A stretch of 64,000 bases of DNA from Flavobacterium sp. SUN052 (GCF_028867935.1 NZ_JAPQNS010000016.1:62001-126000); one strand, 5' to 3'. Shown: positions 45,327 through 54,581, numbered from the stretch's first letter. Program-made: numbers and translations. Notes: generated by a model from the letters alone, not told the origin.

Positions 45327-45698
45327 ATGCGCCCAACCGATTCCGAATTAGAGATTTTGCACGTGCTGTGGAAACACGGTCCCCGCACGGTGCGGCAAGT
45401 GAACGATGAACTTGGTCAGCAACGCGAGATTGGTTATACCACCACGCTAAAACTGATGCAGATTATGCATGAAAAAGGGTTACTGACGCGATCCGAAGAA
45501 GCCAAATCGCATGTGTATACGGCGGCCTTGGGCGAACAGGAAGCCCAGCAAACATTGGTAGACCGGTTTCTGGAAACAACGTTCCGGGGGTCAGCGTCGC
45601 AGCTAGTGATGCAGGTATTAGGTCGGCACAAAACCAGTGCTGATGAATTAGACGAAATCAAACGACTCTTAAACAACTTAGACAATGAACCTAATTGA
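45327..45698 (+). CDS. BlaI/MecI/CopY-family transcriptional repressor
   Basis: A 123-residue winged-helix repressor: TDSELEILHVLWKHGPRTVRQVNDELGQQREIGYTTTLKLMQIMHEKGLLTRSEEAKSHVYTAALGEQEAQQTLVDRFLETTFRGSASQLVMQVLG. The recognition helix (YTTTLKLMQIMHEKG) and C-terminal dimerisation helices are standard, and the length matches BlaI. It overlaps the following M56 peptidase gene by 14 nt. Two palindromic operators lie directly upstream, so autoregulation is expected; release would come through cleavage triggered by the membrane peptidase. Confidence 0.95.
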   Translation: MRPTDSELEILHVLWKHGPRTVRQVNDELGQQREIGYTTTLKLMQIMHEKGLLTRSEEAKSHVYTAALGEQEAQQTLVDRFLETTFRGSASQLVMQVLGRHKTSADELDEIKRLLNNLDNEPN

Positions 45699-48000
45699 TT
45701 GGCTCAAAAGCCCTGTAGCCGAAGCGCTCGGCTGGACCTTGATTCATGCCATCTGGCAGGGCTTTGCCGTAGTTTTATCGGCAGCATTACTGTTACATCT
45801 GGCTCGTCGTGGTCATGCGGCCGTTCGTTATCAACTTGGAATGGGCGGTTTGCTGGCTCAGGTGCTGGCGTCAGCAGTTACGTTCGGCTGGTATTATGAA
45901 CCTCGTTCGCTGGTGACGCCAAGTATGCTGTTCCAGGCAAATTTCAGAGCATCAATATCAACGATGGCTCCAGCTAACGAGTCGTGGCTGCTCAAAACGC
46001 AACTTTTCCTGAATGCACACCTAGCCGAGGTGGTTTGGATCTGGCTTGTTGGAGTTGCCATTTTTGGCGTACGACTTATTGGGGGCTGGGTTTACGTACA
46101 ACGACTAAAAACGACAGCAACCGTAGCTGTGCCAGCGGTGCTAGCAGAAACAATGGCTCGAATTGCCCGACAACTAGCGCTGTCGGCCAGTTTGCAGGTT
46201 TCTGCCCGGGCTGCCGGGCCAATGGTTGTCGGCATACTGAAGCCTGTGGTATTGTGGCCCGTTGGTCTGCTGGCCGGTTTAAGTGCATCTGATGTAGAGG
46301 CTGTTTTAGCTCATGAACTGGCTCACATCCGGCGGCACGATTTTCTGCTTAATGTTTTACAATCGATGGTTGAGGTGCTGTATTTCTTCCACCCGGCCTT
46401 GTGGTGGCTATCGGCGCGTGTGCGCGAAGAACGTGAACATTGCTGCGACGATGTGGCCGTAGAAATCGTTGGTGATGCCCGCATATTGGCTCGTGCTTTG
46501 GCCCGCGTGGAGGAGTGGCAACGCAACATGGAAGAAACGCCTGATCTGGCGATGGCTTTTGCAAGCAAACGGCAATTGTTATTGCAGCGCGTTCGGCGAA
46601 TGCTTGGCGTACCAACCCGACCACTTGTTTCGAATGGTAGCTTGGCCGGATTGACGTTGGTCACGATGCTGTTGTTAAGTGTATCGGTCTATGCAGTTCA
46701 ACAGGAGAAGCCCAAGCCTAAACCGGCTTCGACCCAAACAGCCCGTAAGCATTCGGTGAATAAAAATTCTGAATATGGCATGACCAACGACAGCCAGATT
46801 ACATATGTACTTTGGCAAGGTAAGAGATTACCCACTTCACGTGTAGCCCGGTTACAAAAACAATACGATGAGGTACTAAACGGCCAGCTATCACTTGATG
46901 CCGTAAAGCAACCTGATCGGGATATTTTGCTGACGATTATTGAAAAAAATGCGGCATTCGATCACGGAATGGATGGGCTTGCCAACGGATTGGCACATAT
47001 CGACCTCAATAACATGGTGGTCAGCGCTGATCTGGCTGTGCCTGTCAATGCAGACTTAAACGTAGCCGGAATGGCAAAGCTGGATGCGGAAGCATTGGTG
47101 GATCTAAGTAGAGCAAATACACTTTTGGGAGCAATGAACCATGATACGCTCGACCGGAAAAACGCTTTTAACCAGCAGCAAATGGATAGCCTGAGCCGTT
47201 TGATGAGCCAGCAACATGCCAAAATGGAAGCCTTGCGTTTGCGGATGGAGAAGGAGCAGTTTTCGGTGGAAGCGCTTGAACGGCAACGGCAAACCCTGAA
47301 CTGGAAACGCGAAAATTTGATGCAACAGCGTGAAAAGTGGCTCGAAAAACATCAGCAGCTCTTAGCCGACGGAAAACCAAAAATGGGCCAACAAGCTGAT
47401 GTAGAAAAGCTAGTAAACGAAAATGAGCAGAAAATTAGGGAAAGTGAGCAGGCTGCAGAAGGTGTTCTGAAACAACTCGAAGCCATGCAACCCGAACTGG
47501 AAAAAGCCCGTCAGCCCTTGTCGGATCTGGAGCGGCAAATGGAGCAGATAGATCGCATGACGGAGCAGTTGAGCGATCAGATGGAGCGTCAGGGAAACCA
47601 CATGAATCGGCTTTTTGAACAACGGATCAACATGAATGTCGATTTAAATAACAACCTGAATGAGGATCTGAACCGGGCCGAAACGATCAGAGCAAACAGG
47701 AATCTTCGTTCACCTGAATTTAGACGGTCAATGCGGTCAACGTTTCCATCACCATCAGCTCGTGCTGGTCGCCCAGCCGGTATTCGTTCGTTGGGAGGCA
47801 CTATTGCGCCTATGCCGCCAGCACCCGCTCGTATGAGTCGTCCTTCTAGGGCCAGTAGTCCGAGACCGGCTTTAGCGCCCGAACCACCTTTGCCAGATGG
47901 CGAGCCTGTCCCGGCAGTTGCGCCAAGGGCTGCTAGCCCCGGTGAATCGGCTCCGGCTAATGCACCGAAGCCACCGAAAAGAAGTACAAAAGTGAATTGA
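45685..48000 (+). CDS. BlaR1-like M56 membrane peptidase with long coiled-coil domain
   Basis: A 771-residue membrane protease. Transmembrane helices occur around 15-40, 50-70, 113-137 and 314-331. The zinc motif HELAH lies at 210-214 (AVLAHELAHIRRHDFLLNVLQSMVEVLYFFHPALWWLSARVREEREHCCDDVAVEI), the signature of M56. Instead of a penicillin-binding sensor, the part after the last helix (about 335-771) holds a polar segment and then a long Gln/Glu/Met-rich coiled coil (about 490-680) with NMNVDLNNNLNEDLNR and a Pro/Ser/Ala-rich tail. It probably senses envelope stress rather than beta-lactam binding and releases the adjacent BlaI-type repressor. Translationally coupled to that gene. Confidence 0.92.
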   Translation: MNLIDWLKSPVAEALGWTLIHAIWQGFAVVLSAALLLHLARRGHAAVRYQLGMGGLLAQVLASAVTFGWYYEPRSLVTPSMLFQANFRASISTMAPANESWLLKTQLFLNAHLAEVVWIWLVGVAIFGVRLIGGWVYVQRLKTTATVAVPAVLAETMARIARQLALSASLQVSARAAGPMVVGILKPVVLWPVGLLAGLSASDVEAVLAHELAHIRRHDFLLNVLQSMVEVLYFFHPALWWLSARVREEREHCCDDVAVEIVGDARILARALARVEEWQRNMEETPDLAMAFASKRQLLLQRVRRMLGVPTRPLVSNGSLAGLTLVTMLLLSVSVYAVQQEKPKPKPASTQTARKHSVNKNSEYGMTNDSQITYVLWQGKRLPTSRVARLQKQYDEVLNGQLSLDAVKQPDRDILLTIIEKNAAFDHGMDGLANGLAHIDLNNMVVSADLAVPVNADLNVAGMAKLDAEALVDLSRANTLLGAMNHDTLDRKNAFNQQQMDSLSRLMSQQHAKMEALRLRMEKEQFSVEALERQRQTLNWKRENLMQQREKWLEKHQQLLADGKPKMGQQADVEKLVNENEQKIRESEQAAEGVLKQLEAMQPELEKARQPLSDLERQMEQIDRMTEQLSDQMERQGNHMNRLFEQRINMNVDLNNNLNEDLNRAETIRANRNLRSPEFRRSMRSTFPSPSARAGRPAGIRSLGGTIAPMPPAPARMSRPSRASSPRPALAPEPPLPDGEPVPAVAPRAASPGESAPANAPKPPKRSTKVN

Positions 48001-48005
48001 TAGTG

Positions 48006-48037
48006 AAAGCGGACGACTCACCAGTTGTCCGCTTTTT
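48006..48037. terminator. Intrinsic terminator between M56 peptidase and nuoH
   Basis: AAAGCGGACGACT pairs with AGTTGTCCGCTTT (one G-T pair) around a 4-nt loop, with A and T runs at the ends. It serves the plus-strand gene and probably also nuoH coming from the other side. Confidence 0.88.
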
Positions 48038-48039
48038 AG

Positions 48040-49119
48040 TCACCCCAATAACCGCCACACGCCTGTAATCAGCAGCAGAATCAACCCGACAGGAGTTAAA
48101 ACTTTCCAGGCCAGAAACATCATCTGGTCGATGCGGACGCGGGGAAAGGTCCAGCGTACCCACATTTGGCCCAAAACAGCCAGCAATGCTTTGGAGAGTA
48201 GCCAGAAAGCAGCCGTGATGTTTCCCCAGGCCGTACCGGGTTCGCCACTTGTCCAGTCGGCTAACCGAACGGGGCCGATATTGGGCAGAGGTGTGTTCCA
48301 ACTGCCCCAGAACAGAATAACCCCCAGAATAGATACCAGTAGCATCATGGCGTATTCTGACAGAAACAACAGGGCGAAGCGCATGCCCGAGTATTCAGTG
48401 GCGTAACCCGATACAATTTCGGACTCGCCTTCGGGCAAATCGAAGGGCGCGCGATTGGCTTCGGCAAGGGTGCAGATGAAAAAGACGACGTAGCCAACCA
48501 GCAAGAGCGGATGCCGTACAATGTTCCAACTGAAAATACCTCCCCAGCCCGTTACATCAACACCCAGCCAGCGTTGCCCGAAGAGGTATGTGGTTTCGTA
48601 GGTGTATATGCCCTGTTGAAAGCTGATTTCCTGAAGGTTAAGCGTCTGGCAAAGCATCACCACACACAACACGGTGAGCCCCAGCGGAATCTCGTAGGAA
48701 ATAATCTGCGCGACCGACCGCATGGCCCCCAGTAACGAATATTTGTTGTTTGACCCCCAGCCCGCCATTAGAATACCCACCACATCGAACGAGATAATGG
48801 CCAGCAGATAAAAAACTCCAACCGGTGTATTGGAACCCTGTAGATCGGGGGTGAGCGGAATAACAGCGTACCCCGCAAAGATCGACGCGAAGATCACGGC
48901 CGGTGCAATCAAGAAAAGCTTCCGGTCGGCGGCTGTGGGAACGATGTCTTCCTTTTGAAGGAGTTTGAGTAAGTCAGCAATCAGTTGAAGCAGGCCCCAT
49001 TTACCCACTTCCATCGGTCCCAGCCGATCCTGTATAAACGCCGAGATCTTCCGTTCGAGGTAAACTCCAACGACCACAAAACCAGACGAAATAGCGAGGA
49101 AAATAGGGAGAGCGAGCAT
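48040..49119 (-). CDS. nuoH: NADH-quinone oxidoreductase subunit H
   Basis: A 359-residue membrane subunit of complex I, at the quinone-channel junction of the membrane arm. Family motifs: VYLERKISAFIQDRLGPMEVGKWGLLQLIADLLKLLQKED near the N-terminus, VGILMAGWGSNNKYSLLGAMRSVAQIISYEIPLGL in the middle, and ANRAPFDLPEGESEIVSGYATEYSGMRFALLFLSEYAMM, followed by MWVRWTFPRVRIDQMMFLAWKVLTPVGL. About eight hydrophobic helices are visible. No other nuo gene is adjacent: the upstream neighbour on the same strand is asnS across a palindromic repeat. Confidence 0.97.
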   Translation of the reverse strand: MLALPIFLAISSGFVVVGVYLERKISAFIQDRLGPMEVGKWGLLQLIADLLKLLQKEDIVPTAADRKLFLIAPAVIFASIFAGYAVIPLTPDLQGSNTPVGVFYLLAIISFDVVGILMAGWGSNNKYSLLGAMRSVAQIISYEIPLGLTVLCVVMLCQTLNLQEISFQQGIYTYETTYLFGQRWLGVDVTGWGGIFSWNIVRHPLLLVGYVVFFICTLAEANRAPFDLPEGESEIVSGYATEYSGMRFALLFLSEYAMMLLVSILGVILFWGSWNTPLPNIGPVRLADWTSGEPGTAWGNITAAFWLLSKALLAVLGQMWVRWTFPRVRIDQMMFLAWKVLTPVGLILLLITGVWRLLG

Positions 49120-49131
49120 GGGGTATCAATT

Positions 49132-49209
49132 GTAGAGACACAAAATTTTGCGTCTCCTGACCGGATGGTTTTGCTGACGCATAGGAGACGCAAAATCTTG
49201 CGTCTCTAC
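49132..49209. repeat. Inverted pair of GAGACGC palindromes (REPIN/MITE-like)
   Basis: Two 27-bp copies, at 49132-49158 and 49183-49209, are each palindromic (core GAGACGCAA...TTGCGTCTC) and are inverted relative to one another with 25 of 27 bases matching. The right copy touches the asnS stop codon. A 26-bp segment identical to the right copy occurs at 56094-56119 inside a coding sequence. Confidence 0.85.
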
Positions 49210-50679
49210 TTAAAATTCAGCTTGTTTCGGGGCTCGTGGGAATGGAATCACGTCGCGGATGTTGCTCATGCCTGTCACGAACAGCACCAATCGCTCGAAG
49301 CCCAGACCAAAGCCTGAGTGCGGGGCTGACCCGAACCGGCGTGTGTCCAGATACCACCAGATGGCTTCTGGCTCGATGCCTACTTCGGCCATGCGCGTAG
49401 TCAGTTTATCCAGATCATCTTCGCGTTGTGAACCGCCGATGATCTCGCCAATACCGGGGAACAGCACGTCCATCGCGCGAACAGTCGGCCCGAATACGTC
49501 ACCACGGTCGTTGGTGGCGGGTTCGTTATCCTGCTTCATGTAGAACGACTTGATGGCGCGGGGATAGTTGGTCAGAATAACAGGCTTCTTGAAATGTTTC
49601 TCGACCAAATACCGCTCGTGTTCCGATTGCAGATCGACACCCCACGACACCTCATACTGAAACTGCCCTTTTTTAGCGGGTTTCGAGTTGCGCAGAATCT
49701 CAACGGCTTCGGTATAGGTGAGCCGCTCGAAATCGTTTTCAACCACAAACCGAAGCTTTTCGAGCAGGGTCATTTCGCTCTGTTCTTCCTTTTTCTTGGT
49801 CTTTTCTTCCTCTTTTAGACGGTTCTCCAGAAATGCCAGATCGTCGGCACAATTGTCCAGCGCGTACCGGATCACTGACTTCACAAAGTCTTCGGCCAGC
49901 GCCATGTTGTCTTCCAACTCGAAAAACGCCATTTCGGGCTCAATCATCCAGAACTCAGCCAGGTGGCGCGTTGTGTTTGAGTTTTCAGCGCGGAACGTGG
50001 GGCCAAATGTGTAAATCTTGCCCAGCGCCAAAGCGCCCAGCTCGCCTTCTAACTGCCCCGACACGGTCAGGTTGGTTTCGCGACCGAAGAAATCCTGGCT
50101 ATAATCAATTTTACCGTCTTCTGTTTTGGGGAGATTCAGCGGGTCCAGCGTCGATACGCGGAACATTTCGCCCGCACCTTCAGCATCTGAAGCCGTGATA
50201 ATCGGCGTATTGAGGTAATAAAAGCCGTTGTCGTTATAATATTTGTGCACCGCAAACGCCAGTGCATGTCGTACGCGCAGGATCGCACTAAAGGTGTTGG
50301 TCCGGGGGCGCAGGTGGGCAATCTCGCGCAGAAATTCGAGTGAGTGCCGCTTTGGTTGCAGGGGGTATTTTTCTGGATCGGCAGGGCCGTAAATATGCAC
50401 CGCACCGATCTTAAGCTCCACTGCCTGACCAGATCCCTGCGATTCTACTAACGTGCCGGTCACAGCCAGGCAAGCCCCAGTAGTGATAAGCCGGAGTGTG
50501 TCGTCGGGGAGTTGACCGGCTTCAGCAACGGCCTGAATATTATTGATGGTTGAACCGTCGTTGAGGGCGATGAAAATCGCGTTTTTGCTTTCGCGCTTAG
50601 TACGGACCCAGCCTTTGACGGTCAATTCAGAGCCAACAGCGGCTCCGCTCAAAATGGATTTAATCGGTTGGTACAACAT
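49210..50679 (-). CDS. asnS: Asparaginyl-tRNA synthetase
   Basis: A 489-residue class IIb aminoacyl-tRNA synthetase that charges tRNA-Asn. The N-terminal OB-fold anticodon-binding domain ([31 protein letters not shown]) precedes the catalytic core: [40 protein letters not shown], the motif 2 region [28 protein letters not shown] and the C-terminal motif 3 [30 protein letters not shown] charged [16 protein letters not shown] insertion follows the first catalytic half, and is a usual feature of longer bacterial AsnRS. A palindromic repeat separates it from nuoH. Confidence 0.97.
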   Translation of the reverse strand: MLYQPIKSILSGAAVGSELTVKGWVRTKRESKNAIFIALNDGSTINNIQAVAEAGQLPDDTLRLITTGACLAVTGTLVESQGSGQAVELKIGAVHIYGPADPEKYPLQPKRHSLEFLREIAHLRPRTNTFSAILRVRHALAFAVHKYYNDNGFYYLNTPIITASDAEGAGEMFRVSTLDPLNLPKTEDGKIDYSQDFFGRETNLTVSGQLEGELGALALGKIYTFGPTFRAENSNTTRHLAEFWMIEPEMAFFELEDNMALAEDFVKSVIRYALDNCADDLAFLENRLKEEEKTKKKEEQSEMTLLEKLRFVVENDFERLTYTEAVEILRNSKPAKKGQFQYEVSWGVDLQSEHERYLVEKHFKKPVILTNYPRAIKSFYMKQDNEPATNDRGDVFGPTVRAMDVLFPGIGEIIGGSQREDDLDKLTTRMAEVGIEPEAIWWYLDTRRFGSAPHSGFGLGFERLVLFVTGMSNIRDVIPFPRAPKQAEF

Positions 50680-50803
50680 AATGGCCGCAAAGATAAAGCC
50701 TGTTGCCGGATTTGCTTTGTTTTATGGCGAGGTGTGGGCTGACTTTACTAATCTGCATTTGTACGGTCTGGCAGTAGCCCTAACACTATTGACCATGAAT
50801 CAG

Positions 50804-50811
50804 TAGCTTTG
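50804..50811 (+). promoter_or_regulatory. Candidate -7 box of the NarL-type regulator
   Basis: TAGCTTTG matches TAnnTTTG and lies 23 bp before the ATG at 50835. A matching -33 element is not clear. Confidence 0.35.
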
Positions 50812-50834
50812 AGGCTGAATCGATTAGATGACCT

Positions 50835-51467
50835 ATGTCCCTACGCATTCTGATTTTCGATGATAGTGAACCGCTTCGGCAGGCGCTGGTGCTGCTCATT
50901 GGCGGGACGCCGGGGTTTGCTGTTTTGGCTGATTTCCCGAATGCCCTGACCGCCGTCGACCAGGTTCGAGCCCATAAACCTGATGTGGTACTCATGGATA
51001 TCGACATGCCTGGCGTATCGGGTGTCGACGCCATTGCCCAATTCAGGCAGGCGGGCTTGCTGGTTCCTGTGATCGTGCTGACTATTTTCGACGACGATGA
51101 ACGGGTGTTTACGGCTCTGCGCACGGGTGCCAGCGGCTATTTACTCAAACATACGCCCCCGGCGCGTCTGCTCGATGCCATCCGCGAAGTGCATGAAGGG
51201 GGTGCTCCTATGACTCCGTCGGTTGCCCGGCGGGCCATTCAGTGGCTGGCCAGCCCACCGGTTTACCTGTCGAGTGAGCTTACTGCGCTTACTAGCCGTG
51301 AGCAGGACGTTCTGGAGCGATTGGCTAATGGATTGTCGCACAGTGAGATTGCGGCCGCTTGTGGTATTGGGGTTGAAACTGTACGGTCGCACCTGAAGCA
51401 TATTTACGAAAAGCTGCATGTGCATTCGGCTACGGAAGCTGTAGCGCACTACTATCAGCACCGGTAG
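50835..51467 (+). CDS. NarL/FixJ-family response regulator
   Basis: A 210-residue two-component regulator. Receiver: acidic residues in LIFDDSEP, phospho-acceptor Asp in VVLMDIDMPGVSG (about residue 55) and Lys in GYLLKHTPP. C-terminal LuxR-type helix-turn-helix: LTSREQDVLERLANGLSHSEIAAACGIGVETVRSHLKHIYEKLHV. Its last 38 bp overlap the 3' end of the convergent histidine kinase gene, its likely partner. The nearby CCCC-GGGG palindromes are candidate binding sites, by position only. Confidence 0.95.
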   Translation: MSLRILIFDDSEPLRQALVLLIGGTPGFAVLADFPNALTAVDQVRAHKPDVVLMDIDMPGVSGVDAIAQFRQAGLLVPVIVLTIFDDDERVFTALRTGASGYLLKHTPPARLLDAIREVHEGGAPMTPSVARRAIQWLASPPVYLSSELTALTSREQDVLERLANGLSHSEIAAACGIGVETVRSHLKHIYEKLHVHSATEAVAHYYQHR

Positions 51468-52812
51468 GTTGAGTCACTGAAAACGTCATGATTACGGACG
51501 TTCCCTGTCCCGGTTTCGTATCGAGTGTCAACAGACCGTCGAGCGTTTCGGCTCGTTGTCGGAGGTTGCGCAGCCCACTTATACGGTTTACCTGATCCGG
51601 TTCAAAACCGATGCCGTTGTCCTGAATGCACAGTTGCAAACTGTGGTGGTCCAGCGCATGCAGGCTAACCGTTATCTGGCTGGCGTGGGCATGTTTGCGG
51701 CTATTTTGCAGGCTTTCTTTTGCGATCAGCAGTAACTCTTTTTGGGCTGAAACTGGCAGATTTCGGGCTGCATTCGAGTCAATATCCAGTGAAACCGTAA
51801 CGGGTTCGGTATGGAAGAGTTCATGCGCCATTTCGCGCAGCCGAAAGGGGAGGTTGTCGGGGGTATGATTAGCAGAATTGAGACTCCAGACAATTTCACG
51901 CATGGTTCCGACCACGCGCCGGGCGGTTTGCCCAATGGTGTCGAGCAGATCGGGGGCGCGGCTGGGTTGCCTGATGGCCACGGTGGCGAGAAGCGAAATG
52001 GTACTAAGGTCGGAGCCGACGGTATCGTGCAAATCGCGTGCAATATCGTCGCGAATCCGGTTGAGCGTTTGCTGTTTCTGCTCATTCTGCCGGAGTTGCT
52101 CAATCAGTTCGGCCTGTACCTGGATTTTTTCCTGTTCGATCAGGCGGTTGCGCACCGACAAACCCATCGTGAAAAACAGAACCTCTATTACTACGCCAAT
52201 CTGCATGTAAATAATGGGTTGCGTCAGGATGTTTTCGGGCCGAAAGGCAAACCCATTGGCTACGTCCATACCGGGGACCATCATAAACAGCAGGGCACAA
52301 AACCCTCCACCCACAAAAAAGGCTGTCCCGCTGATGAACCAGGTTAGTGTTGGGTGACGCCGACGTAGCAAGCGTGGCACAATGAACACGGTTCCTCCCA
52401 CCAGTTGTAGGCGACTGATTACGTATAAACCGATGCCAATCGCAGCCGGAAAGTCCAGCGCATAGAAAAGCCATTCCAGACCAGCGGTCACGATGAGGTT
52501 AGCCGTCATGAACCGCAGCATCCGGTGACTAGGAGGGTCGTGATGGGGAATATCCATCAACAGAATCGCGAACTGATTATAGGCCACCACAGCCAAAGCC
52601 TCAAACGTATTTTCGAGGGCGTGTCCATACGGCAGGGTGCTTGTATAGTCGCGAACATCGAAGCGGGCGATCATGAACAGCACGTAACCCGTGTAGAAAA
52701 GATAGATGCGCTGCCGGTGTTGGCTGAAACTGAAGAGGGCGTAACAGGCCATCATCAGCAACATTCCGTCGAGGAGCTGCCGAACGGAGGCATAGTCAAG
52801 TGAAAACAACAT
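51430..52812 (-). CDS. 7TM sensor histidine kinase (HisKA_3 type)
   Basis: I start at the ATG at 52812 (MLFSLDYASVRQLLDGM); an upstream in-frame start at 52956 would place 48 polar residues before the first helix and read through the palindrome. The N-terminal 230 residues hold about seven hydrophobic helices, like the 7TM-DISM group. A coiled linker (EQEKIQVQAELIEQLRQNEQKQQ) leads to the HisKA_3 phospho-acceptor in RDDIARDLHDTVGSDLS, and a HATPase with LLIAKESLQNSRKHAHA, DNGIGF and GLRNLRQRAETLDG. This NarL-type kinase converges with, and overlaps by 38 bp, the regulator gene. Confidence 0.93.
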   Translation of the reverse strand: MLFSLDYASVRQLLDGMLLMMACYALFSFSQHRQRIYLFYTGYVLFMIARFDVRDYTSTLPYGHALENTFEALAVVAYNQFAILLMDIPHHDPPSHRMLRFMTANLIVTAGLEWLFYALDFPAAIGIGLYVISRLQLVGGTVFIVPRLLRRRHPTLTWFISGTAFFVGGGFCALLFMMVPGMDVANGFAFRPENILTQPIIYMQIGVVIEVLFFTMGLSVRNRLIEQEKIQVQAELIEQLRQNEQKQQTLNRIRDDIARDLHDTVGSDLSTISLLATVAIRQPSRAPDLLDTIGQTARRVVGTMREIVWSLNSANHTPDNLPFRLREMAHELFHTEPVTVSLDIDSNAARNLPVSAQKELLLIAKESLQNSRKHAHASQITVSLHALDHHSLQLCIQDNGIGFEPDQVNRISGLRNLRQRAETLDGLLTLDTKPGQGTSVIMTFSVTQPTGADSSALQLP

Positions 52813-52841
52813 GAACAGGCAACTAGTGGGTGATAGGTGTA

Positions 52842-52861
52842 TATCCCCAAAATTGGGGATA
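52842..52861. promoter_or_regulatory. CCCC-GGGG palindrome, kinase side
   Basis: TATCCCCAAAATTGGGGATA is a perfect 9-bp inverted repeat with a 2-bp centre, 29 bp upstream of the kinase start codon. It matches the palindrome at 52987-53006 at 16 of 20 positions. Confidence 0.7.
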
Positions 52862-52986
52862 CCAACCGATTGGTAAATATTGACGGTTCTGTTGGTAAAT
52901 GCAAATCGTTGATTTTTGCCGGGAAGCAGGATCAAGGTTTGCGTATAACTACGCATTTTGAGCGCTAAATGACTGCATAACAGGGT

Positions 52987-53006
52987 TCTCCCCAGAATAG
53001 GGGATT
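52987..53006. promoter_or_regulatory. CCCC-GGGG palindrome, fibre-gene side
   Basis: TCTCCCCAGAATAGGGGATT shares the CCCCA-x-AAT-x-GGGGAT core with the kinase-side site. It ends 21 bp before a -7 box, the place where an activator would touch RNA polymerase. Confidence 0.65.
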
Positions 53007-53027
53007 GTGGTGAATAGAGGGTTAAGA

Positions 53028-53035
53028 TAGTTTTG
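53028..53035 (+). promoter_or_regulatory. Candidate -7 box of the S74 fibre genes
   Basis: TAGTTTTG matches TAnnTTTG. It overlaps the in-frame GTG at 53033, which argues for the ATG at 53102 as the true start and predicts a leader of roughly 60 nt. Confidence 0.55.
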
Positions 53036-53101
53036 CTCGTGTTTGGGGTCCCTTTACTCCGACCGACGAATTCCCCGAATTACTCTAAACTACCTGCCCA
53101 T

Positions 53102-54568
53102 ATGCGCTTGCTGTTGTTCTGTTTGCTGCTGGCTCTCGTACCAGCCGCCCATGCCCAAATGGGTCTGAATGCCCCGGCGGGCCTTACCCCCGTTCGCGAT
53201 ATGGAAATTTATAGCCGTGATGTGTTTGTGGTGCAACAAAAGTACATCCCCACTACTGATCCTATCTCTGGTACCTTCACAATGAGTTGCGCGGCCAGCC
53301 CCCCTTCACTAACAGCCTCTGCCGGTGTGTTACTCGATCCCGGCGGCACAGGCAATTACCTCGCCAGCCTTACTTGTACACAAACAATAGTCACGTCGGG
53401 CAATCCTTCATCGGTGGGCTACGAACTGACCTTCACGCAATTTGGCACCGAAGCCAACGGAGACTCAGTTGTGATCGAGGGTTTATATGACGGTCGGATT
53501 GCCTTTTCAGGAAGTACATTGCCACCCGTCCTGTTGTTGCCGGGTTATCAGTTTAAAATCACCTTCAAGGCCGACAACGATGGCACTATTGGGGCTGGTT
53601 TCGCACTCAATTGGCGACGAGTGAGTATGGTTCCCTCACCAACAGGTGTGGGCGATGGGCAATTTGGCAAATCATTACAGTTTGATCTGACCAAAGGGGC
53701 TTTAGTGGGTGGGTTAAACGGAGGAGGGACATTGCAGCGAGCAGGCGACTATTCCACGGCATTGGGTCGTCGGAATACGGCTAGTGGGGCTTACTCCACA
53801 GCATTAGGTGTTCAGAATACGGTCAGCGGATCTGGCTCCGGCGCGTTGGGCTCCAACAATACAATCAGTGGAGATTATTCCAGTGCATTAGGTTTTAATA
53901 ATAAAGTCAGTGGAGATGATGCCAGAGCATTAGGCTTCAACAATACGGCCAGTGGAAATAACTCCACGGCTATTGGTAATTTGGTTTCTACTGCCGGATA
54001 CGATGGAGCCATGATTTTTGGCGATAATAGTGCTTCACTGTTTACGCCAACCTTAGCTACTGCTACGAACCAACTCACAGCCCGTTTTGCGGGTGGCTAT
54101 CGGTTTCTTACCAACAGCGGCCTTACAACAGGGGTTTCATTGGCGGCTGGTGGTACCTCATGGGCCACCATCTCCGACTCGACCCGTAAAGAGCGGTTCC
54201 TGCCCATCGACGGCCCCGATTTGCTCCGCAAGATCAGTGGTATGAAGCTGACCACCTGGAACTACAAAGGTCAACGTGATCGTCGGCACTATGGGCCAAT
54301 GGCGCAGGAGTTTTTCAGCCTGTTTGGCCACGATGCGCTGGGTGCAATTGGTTGCGACACGCTGATAACCACTCAGGATATAGAAGGACTGACACTCTCG
54401 GGAGTTCAGGCGTTGGTGCAGGAGAACGAAGCCTTAAGAGCAGAATTGGCGGCTGTAAAACAGGATAATGCCCAAACCAAAGCGGATTTTTCTAACCGCC
54501 TTCAACTCCTCGAACGGGCCATGCTGACTCGGCGAGAGCGTGTGTCGCTTCGTAGATCTAAACCTTAA
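53102..54568 (+). CDS. Secreted fibre-like protein with YadA-type head repeats and S74 chaperone domain, copy 1
   Basis: The ATG at 53102 gives the signal peptide MRLLLFCLLLALVPAAHA. A beta-rich N-domain (about 20-205) is followed by at least six YadA/Hep_Hag-like head repeats (YSTALGRRNTASGA, YSTALGVQNTVSGS, YSSALGFNNKVSGD and so on, about 225-300), which form left-handed beta-rolls in trimers. The C-terminus has the S74/endosialidase-type intramolecular chaperone domain: SWATISDSTRKERFLPIDGPDLLRKISGMKLTTWNYKGQRDRRHYGPMAQEFFSLFG...DTLITTQDIEGLTLSGVQALVQENEALRAEL, ending in a short coiled coil. Likely a trimeric surface or extracellular fibre released by self-cleavage. The paralogue follows 13 bp downstream. 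Confidence 0.88.
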   Translation: MRLLLFCLLLALVPAAHAQMGLNAPAGLTPVRDMEIYSRDVFVVQQKYIPTTDPISGTFTMSCAASPPSLTASAGVLLDPGGTGNYLASLTCTQTIVTSGNPSSVGYELTFTQFGTEANGDSVVIEGLYDGRIAFSGSTLPPVLLLPGYQFKITFKADNDGTIGAGFALNWRRVSMVPSPTGVGDGQFGKSLQFDLTKGALVGGLNGGGTLQRAGDYSTALGRRNTASGAYSTALGVQNTVSGSGSGALGSNNTISGDYSSALGFNNKVSGDDARALGFNNTASGNNSTAIGNLVSTAGYDGAMIFGDNSASLFTPTLATATNQLTARFAGGYRFLTNSGLTTGVSLAAGGTSWATISDSTRKERFLPIDGPDLLRKISGMKLTTWNYKGQRDRRHYGPMAQEFFSLFGHDALGAIGCDTLITTQDIEGLTLSGVQALVQENEALRAELAAVKQDNAQTKADFSNRLQLLERAMLTRRERVSLRRSKP

Positions 54569-54581
54569 CTGTCTTCAGACC

